This document shows, in pieces, positions 5,521-10,066 of a stretch of 10,066 nt of DNA (position 1 is the stretch's first letter; every line of letters begins with the position of its first letter). This DNA comes from Saprospiraceae bacterium UBA7328 (GTDB taxonomy: Bacteria; Bacteroidota; Bacteroidia; Chitinophagales; Saprospiraceae). The stretch is taken from contig DKPS01000136.1 of NCBI GenBank assembly GCA_002471345.1, forward strand, positions 46,595-56,660, given 5' to 3'. The position numbers were made by a program, and so were the translations under genes. The notes beneath the pieces were generated by a model. It was not told the DNA's origin. It ran no database searches and worked only from the letters and a program-made list of their open reading frames with translations.

Positions 5521-6499
5521 TTGAAAGCAGACTAGAATTTCTGATATAGAAGTCGATTATTCGTGCAGCCAATTTTGCAGTACAGTTGTCTACATCATAT
5601 TTTGGATTCATTTCTGCAATATCCATTGAGACTATTTTGTTTGAATCAATTATTGTTTTGAAAAGGTCAAAGAAGATGTGAGGGCTAAACCCTAAAGGAG
5701 AAGGTGCGCTTACTCCTGGGGCATATCCAGAAGAAAACCCATCCATATCCACAGTCACATATACATAATCTAAATTGTCTAGGAATACTCTGATTTTGTC
5801 TTTGACGGATACTAGGTTAGGATCATTACAATTTTGACTTAGAATGTATTGAACATTCAGCTCCTTGGCTATTTCAAAAAGGTCCCGAGTATTGCTCTCT
5901 TTCTGAATACCGACAGCCAAATAGTTGAAATCAATGTTATTAGATTGACATAATTCAGCACATTGAAAAAAAGGAGTTCCTGAATTGCCCTGAGTATTTG
6001 GTTTTCTTAAATCAAAATGCGCATCAAAATTTATAATCCCTACTTTCCTTTTATTTCCAAGAGCAAGTTGTACTCCCTTATAGTGAGCGAAAGCGAGGTC
6101 GTGTCCACCACCTAAAACAATAGGACAGATTTGCATTTGTATCAATTTCGCTACGAGTCCAGCTGTAAAATGTTGACAATCTTCTAATTGGTCTCCAATA
6201 CATAGAGTAGATCCTATATCATACAAGCCAATTCTTTGTACATGAAATGCCAGTTTTGCTAATTCCTTTTTTATAGCACCAGGTCCTTGTACAGCTCCAA
6301 TTCTTCCAAAATTTCGTTTTACTCCCTCTTCACATTCATAGCATAACAGTCCAAACGATTTTCCTCCTTCAGGTTTTTTGATTTCCTTTAATTCATTCAG
6401 TTGAATAGCCTGATGATAATAAAGAGGACCTAATTTGGGATCTGTTTGTCTTCCAGTCCATATTGTAGGATCAGCTTTTTTAAACAACACATCTTTCAT
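5513..6499 (-). CDS. hutG: Formimidoylglutamase (arginase family)
   Basis: This last step of histidine degradation hydrolyses N-formimino-L-glutamate to glutamate and formamide. The 328-residue protein shows the two-metal centre of the ureohydrolase family: GGGHD (130-134, His133), DAHFD (159-163, Asp159, His161, Asp163) and VDMDGF (250-255, Asp251, Asp253). APGVSAPSPLG (260-270), a HutG-like loop, and the closing DIAEMNPKYD (293-302) follow. I chose the ATG at 6499 because it overlaps the hutI TGA as ATGA; an ATG at 6520 would add seven residues inside hutI. Its context as the last gene of the hut operon separates it from arginase or agmatinase. It ends inside the last codons of the convergent ddl gene, leaving no terminator between them. 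Confidence 0.93.
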   Translation of the reverse strand: MKDVLFKKADPTIWTGRQTDPKLGPLYYHQAIQLNELKEIKKPEGGKSFGLLCYECEEGVKRNFGRIGAVQGPGAIKKELAKLAFHVQRIGLYDIGSTLCIGDQLEDCQHFTAGLVAKLIQMQICPIVLGGGHDLAFAHYKGVQLALGNKRKVGIINFDAHFDLRKPNTQGNSGTPFFQCAELCQSNNIDFNYLAVGIQKESNTRDLFEIAKELNVQYILSQNCNDPNLVSVKDKIRVFLDNLDYVYVTVDMDGFSSGYAPGVSAPSPLGFSPHIFFDLFKTIIDSNKIVSMDIAEMNPKYDVDNCTAKLAARIIDFYIRNSSLLSIN

Positions 6500-7722
6500 A
6501 ACATCTCTCCATTTTTCCAAACATAGGAAGCTTTTAACTCGCCTTGATGATAAAGTATCTGTCTATAATCATGACATTGAAAAGCAACAATGTCAGCTGC
6601 ATATTTTGAAGCAATTCTACCTCTATCTTTAATCTTTAATGCACCTGCAGCTCTATAAGTGATACCTGCAAAAACCTCCGCAGCACTCAATTTTTCGTAA
6701 GTAGCTAATATTGAGGCCTGAGCCAACAGGTTCCCTTGAGGCGCACTCCCTGGATTCCAATCACTTGCTATAGCAAGGCTGACTCCTTCATCCAAGAGTT
6801 TTCTTGCAGGTAAAAAGTCGCACCCTATTCCAATTGATGCACCCGGAAGTCCTACAGCCACGACATCACTTTTGGCCAAGGCACTTATTTCTTTGTTCCC
6901 ACTTGTTTCAAGATGATCTACACTTACCGCTCCACATTCTATAGCCAACAAACTCCCTCCTGTATGAAATTGATCTCCATGAATAGTAATATCAAACCCA
7001 TTTTGCTTTAAATAATTCAAATAGGATTTGGAGTTATCTCTAGTAAATGCAGACTCCTCAATAAAAATGTCAAATCTTGTACATAAATCATCCCTTTTTA
7101 TATTGGGCACTAATTCGCTTATTAAGTAGTCCAAGTAAGACTTCTCATTTGGAAATTCTCTGGGCACAATATGTGCGGCTAGACATGTTGGAATAATGTC
7201 TAACTGGTGTCGTGAGTTTGCCTTCTTGATTACATTCAACATCTTCATCTCGTCTTTTACAGACAATCCATACCCACTTTTGACTTCTACTGTAGTAATC
7301 CCATTTTGTTTAAGCGTTTCTAGCCTTCCTATCATTCCTAATAAAAGATCCTCTTCTGTAGCCTTTCTGGTATTCTCGACAGTACTCCAAATTCCCCCTC
7401 CCCTTTTGGAAATATCGAGGTAACTCACTCCAGAATTTCTATCTTCAAAATCAAGAAATCTATTTCCAGCAAAACAAATATGAGTGTGACAATCAATAAA
7501 ACCAGGTAATGCTACGTACTCTCCGTCTAAAGGAGTATGGTTTTCGATCTGAGCATCTACATATTCATCATAAGGTCCAACTTCAACTATTGTTTCATTT
7601 TTGATTAAAATTCCACCATTTTCCTGGATTTTAAGTTCACTATTTTCTATTGGCCCTTTTAAAGGCAAATTTTCCATAGTTACTATTTGTTTAAATGGAC
7701 CTAGAAGAGTATAAGAAGACAT
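6496..7722 (-). CDS. hutI: Imidazolonepropionase
   Basis: This metal-dependent amidohydrolase converts 4-imidazolone-5-propanoate to N-formimino-L-glutamate, the third step of histidine degradation. At 408 residues it is of normal length. The metal ligands are visible: HTH (His79, His81) in GFIDCHTHICFAG, His248 in ITIHGDQFH, and Asp321 in ASDWNPGS; His270 in VDHLE is also conserved. VEVKSGYGL (146-153) and the C-terminal DRGRIASKYAADIVAF (366-381), the beta-domain return typical of amidohydrolases, complete the family picture. It starts 9 nt after hutU and its TGA overlaps the hutG start, so the three are translated as one tight unit. Confidence 0.97.
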   Translation of the reverse strand: MSSYTLLGPFKQIVTMENLPLKGPIENSELKIQENGGILIKNETIVEVGPYDEYVDAQIENHTPLDGEYVALPGFIDCHTHICFAGNRFLDFEDRNSGVSYLDISKRGGGIWSTVENTRKATEEDLLLGMIGRLETLKQNGITTVEVKSGYGLSVKDEMKMLNVIKKANSRHQLDIIPTCLAAHIVPREFPNEKSYLDYLISELVPNIKRDDLCTRFDIFIEESAFTRDNSKSYLNYLKQNGFDITIHGDQFHTGGSLLAIECGAVSVDHLETSGNKEISALAKSDVVAVGLPGASIGIGCDFLPARKLLDEGVSLAIASDWNPGSAPQGNLLAQASILATYEKLSAAEVFAGITYRAAGALKIKDRGRIASKYAADIVAFQCHDYRQILYHQGELKASYVWKNGEML

Positions 7723-7731
7723 AATAATATT

Positions 7732-9747
7732 TTAAAATAAGCTACTTAAAAGTTCCTCTTCTACCATTTCAGGCATAGTGACTTTAAGTGAAGAGTTCCT
7801 CTCCATTTCTCTTTTTATGGCAAAACTGGCTTCTTCATTTCTTGCCCAAGAGCGTCGAGCTATTCCATTATTTACATCAAAAAAGAGCATCGATTCCAAT
7901 TTTCTTTGTGCTTCGTCACTTCCATCTAATAAAAGACCAAATCCTCCATTCATGACTTCTCCCCATCCTACTCCACCACCATTATGAATAGATATCCAAC
8001 TTGCTCCTCTGAAACTATCTCCAATCACACTATGGATAGACATATCTGCTGTATACTTACTCCCATCATAAATATTAGCTGTCTCTCTATAAGGAGAATC
8101 AGTACCACCCGTATCATGATGATCTCGACCTAGTACAATAGGTTCAGATACTACTCCAGATTTAATGGCATCATTAAAAGCAGAAGCAATCTTGATTCTA
8201 CCTTCTGAATCTGCATATAGAATTCGTGCTTTTGATCCAACGACGAGATTGTTTTTATCAGCCTCTTTTATCCATTTAATATTATCACTGAGTTGCTGGG
8301 TTATTTCATCAGGAGCATCTTTCTTGATCTCCTCAAGTACCTCAGCCGCTATTTGATCAGTCTTTTGAAGATCTTCTAAATTTCCTGAAGTACAAACCCA
8401 TCTAAAAGGTCCGAATCCATAGTCAAAACACATTGGTCCTAAAATATCTTCTACATAAGAAGGAAAAACAAATCCTTCCTCATTTTCATCCATTATTTCT
8501 GCTCCTGACCTAGAGGCCTCTAATAAAAATGCATTTCCATAATCAAAGAAATAGGTACCTAGTTTAGCATGTTTTAGGACTGAAGCTGCATGCCTCTTCA
8601 GTCCTTTTTGAACTTCTTTTTTAAATGAACTTGGATCCTCCTTAATCATAGAATTCGCATCATCATAAGACATACCCACAGGATAATACCCACCAGACCA
8701 AGGGTTATGAAGGGATGTTTGATCTGATCCAACATGAATATATATATTATGATCATAGAAGTATTCCCATACATCCACTACATTACCTATAAATGCTAAT
8801 GAGACCACTTCCAATTCATCCTTTGCCTTTCTTACTCTTTTTGCCAATAATTCTATATCAGAAAATAGTTCGTCTACCCATCCTTGCTCATGTCTTTTTT
8901 TAGCAGCTTGCTCATTCACCTCTGCACAAACAGTAATACACTCTACTATATTTCCCGCTTTGGGTTGTGCTCCACTCATTCCTCCTAAGCCTGCTGTTAA
9001 AAACACTTTACCTTTAGGACTGTCTCCTTTATCCAAAATTTTTCTGAAGGCATTCATTACAGTAATAGTCGTGCCATGTACTATACCTTGAGGACCAATA
9101 TACATAAAAGAGCCAGCCGTCATCTGTCCATACTGAGTAACCCCAAGAGCATTGTACTTCTCCCAGTCATCTGAACTGGAGTAGTTAGGGATCATCAAAC
9201 CATTAGTAATTACAACTCTAGGTGCGTCTTTATTAGAAGGAAATAATCCCATTGGATGGCCAGAATACATGTGAAGAGTTTGATCTTCTTTCATTTCTGA
9301 CAAATATTTCATAGTCAATAAGTATTGAGCCCAATTCTGGAATACGGACCCATTACCACCATATGTGATCAATTCCTCAGGATGCTGTGCAATTTTCGGG
9401 TCGAGATTGTTCTGGATCATCAACATAATTGCTCCCGCAATCTGATTTTGTGCAGGGTATTCAGATAATGGCCTCGCATACAACTCATATTTTGGCTTGA
9501 ATCGGTACATATAAATTCTTCCAAAAGCCTTCAATTCTTCAGCAAATTCATTTGCCAATACAGGATGCCAATCTGAAGGAAAATATCTCAATGCATTTTT
9601 TATTGCAAGTCGTTTTTCATGACCGTTTAAAATATCCTTCCTTTTTGGAGCTCGATTCATATGCTCATCAGGTTGTCTTTTAGGAGGTAATTCGGATGGA
9701 ATTCCAGCTCTAATTTGATCGGCAAATGAAGTAAAATTATTAGTCAT
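7732..9747 (-). CDS. hutU: Urocanate hydratase, long form
   Basis: The second enzyme of histidine degradation adds water to urocanate, giving imidazolonepropionate, with tightly bound NAD+. At 671 residues it is the long form, about the size of the animal enzyme (around 676) and longer than the roughly 550-residue Bacillus and Pseudomonas form. Visible signatures are YGGNGSVFQNW (129-139), TAGSFMYIGPQGIVHGT (210-226), the NAD-site GLGGMSGAQPKAG (253-265), VGSDQTSLHNPWSGGYYP (339-356), the active-site cysteine region FGPFRWVCTSG (445-455), and SIHNGGGVGWGEVMNGGFG (586-604). It lies 9 nt after hutH and 9 nt before hutI. No lesion is seen. Confidence 0.97.
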   Translation of the reverse strand: MTNNFTSFADQIRAGIPSELPPKRQPDEHMNRAPKRKDILNGHEKRLAIKNALRYFPSDWHPVLANEFAEELKAFGRIYMYRFKPKYELYARPLSEYPAQNQIAGAIMLMIQNNLDPKIAQHPEELITYGGNGSVFQNWAQYLLTMKYLSEMKEDQTLHMYSGHPMGLFPSNKDAPRVVITNGLMIPNYSSSDDWEKYNALGVTQYGQMTAGSFMYIGPQGIVHGTTITVMNAFRKILDKGDSPKGKVFLTAGLGGMSGAQPKAGNIVECITVCAEVNEQAAKKRHEQGWVDELFSDIELLAKRVRKAKDELEVVSLAFIGNVVDVWEYFYDHNIYIHVGSDQTSLHNPWSGGYYPVGMSYDDANSMIKEDPSSFKKEVQKGLKRHAASVLKHAKLGTYFFDYGNAFLLEASRSGAEIMDENEEGFVFPSYVEDILGPMCFDYGFGPFRWVCTSGNLEDLQKTDQIAAEVLEEIKKDAPDEITQQLSDNIKWIKEADKNNLVVGSKARILYADSEGRIKIASAFNDAIKSGVVSEPIVLGRDHHDTGGTDSPYRETANIYDGSKYTADMSIHSVIGDSFRGASWISIHNGGGVGWGEVMNGGFGLLLDGSDEAQRKLESMLFFDVNNGIARRSWARNEEASFAIKREMERNSSLKVTMPEMVEEELLSSLF

Positions 9748-9756
9748 TTTCTCTTG

Positions 9757-10066
9757 TTAATATCTTTCAAAAACATCGCAATGTTTCCCATCTGAAAAAT
9801 GAGAAATCTCTAACAGTTCCTTGCTTTTAATAATAGAAATAGCTTCTTTGATATCCTTTGCAAATATCCTGTCCTCTGTAACATGATCGATTCTTGATCT
9901 TATAACATTATGAACTGAATCTAAAATTTTGCTTGACTTTAGAGGTCTTTTAAAGTCCATAGCCTGAGCTGCACAAAGCATCTCAATAGCCAGTATTTTC
10001 TCAATATTATTTGCCACTTTCAGTGCTTTTCTACAGCCTATCGAACCCATACTTACATGATCCTCT
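9757..10066 (-). CDS. hutH: Histidine ammonia-lyase, C-terminal part (cut by the window edge)
   Basis: The last 102 residues are present: EDHVSMGSIGCRKALKV opens the segment, and CAAQAMDFKRPLKSS is a hallmark of the HutH C-terminal helical region. The family enzyme (about 500 residues) removes ammonia from histidine to give urocanate using an MIO cofactor formed from Ala-Ser-Gly, which lies in the missing part. The Glu of the edge motif (Q)EDHVSMG corresponds to a catalytic residue of the Pseudomonas enzyme. The frame is open through the edge, so the ATG at 10050 is internal and not a start. It is the first visible gene of the hut operon, ending 9 nt before hutU. Confidence 0.93.
   Translation of the reverse strand, partial: EDHVSMGSIGCRKALKVANNIEKILAIEMLCAAQAMDFKRPLKSSKILDSVHNVIRSRIDHVTEDRIFAKDIKEAISIIKSKELLEISHFSDGKHCDVFERY

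Noticed and set aside
6500..6520. Earlier hutG start at 6520
   Set aside because: It lies inside hutI by 25 nt, whereas the ATG at 6499 makes a standard ATGA overlap and matches the family length.
7196..7423. 75-codon plus-strand frame inside hutI, with similar ones in hutU (7778-7987, 8165-8356) and at the hutI/hutG junction (6435-6632)
   Set aside because: All are shadows opposite conserved hut genes, with compositions expected from reverse-complemented coding sequence.

Overview
The window looks like a chromosomal segment from a low-GC (roughly 35-37% by eye) member of the Bacteroidota, possibly a marine Cytophagales-type organism. This rests on four observations: a promoter of the Bacteroidota form (TTTG, 19 bp, TAnnTTTG) in front of the initiator tRNA, weak or absent Shine-Dalgarno sites, the long form of urocanate hydratase, and small membrane protein families that I know mainly from this phylum. 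The species cannot be fixed from the sequence.

Layout. The left edge (1-130) holds the 5' two thirds of an initiator tRNA-Met on the minus strand with its promoter. Positions 240-1960 on the plus strand carry small accessory genes: a four-helix membrane protein broken by a frameshift (266-695), a 42-residue unrecognised ORF ending in a strong terminator (1015-1217), and an ankyrin-repeat protein (1238-1912). From 4316 down to about 1953 on the minus strand lies a likely three-gene unit: a Gfo/Idh/MocA dehydrogenase of the inositol-dehydrogenase type, a PfkB-family kinase that reminds me of plant myo-inositol kinase, and a DUF1761 membrane protein that carries an in-frame stop before its last helix. 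A DdlA-type D-alanine--D-alanine ligase (4423-5520) diverges from this unit.

Positions 5513 to the right edge hold a compact histidine utilisation operon on the minus strand, in the order hutH (C-terminal part only), hutU, hutI, hutG. Junctions are 9 nt, 9 nt and a 4-nt ATGA overlap. Together these genes encode the direct route histidine -> urocanate -> imidazolonepropionate -> formiminoglutamate -> glutamate + formamide. hutG and ddl converge and overlap tail to tail by 8 bp.

No mobile element, CRISPR array or obvious defence system is visible. The points most worth a second look are the two small membrane protein genes with single clean lesions while all large genes are intact, the orphan small ORF with its own terminator placed directly against the next gene, and the dehydrogenase-kinase pair that may act on inositol or another cyclitol.
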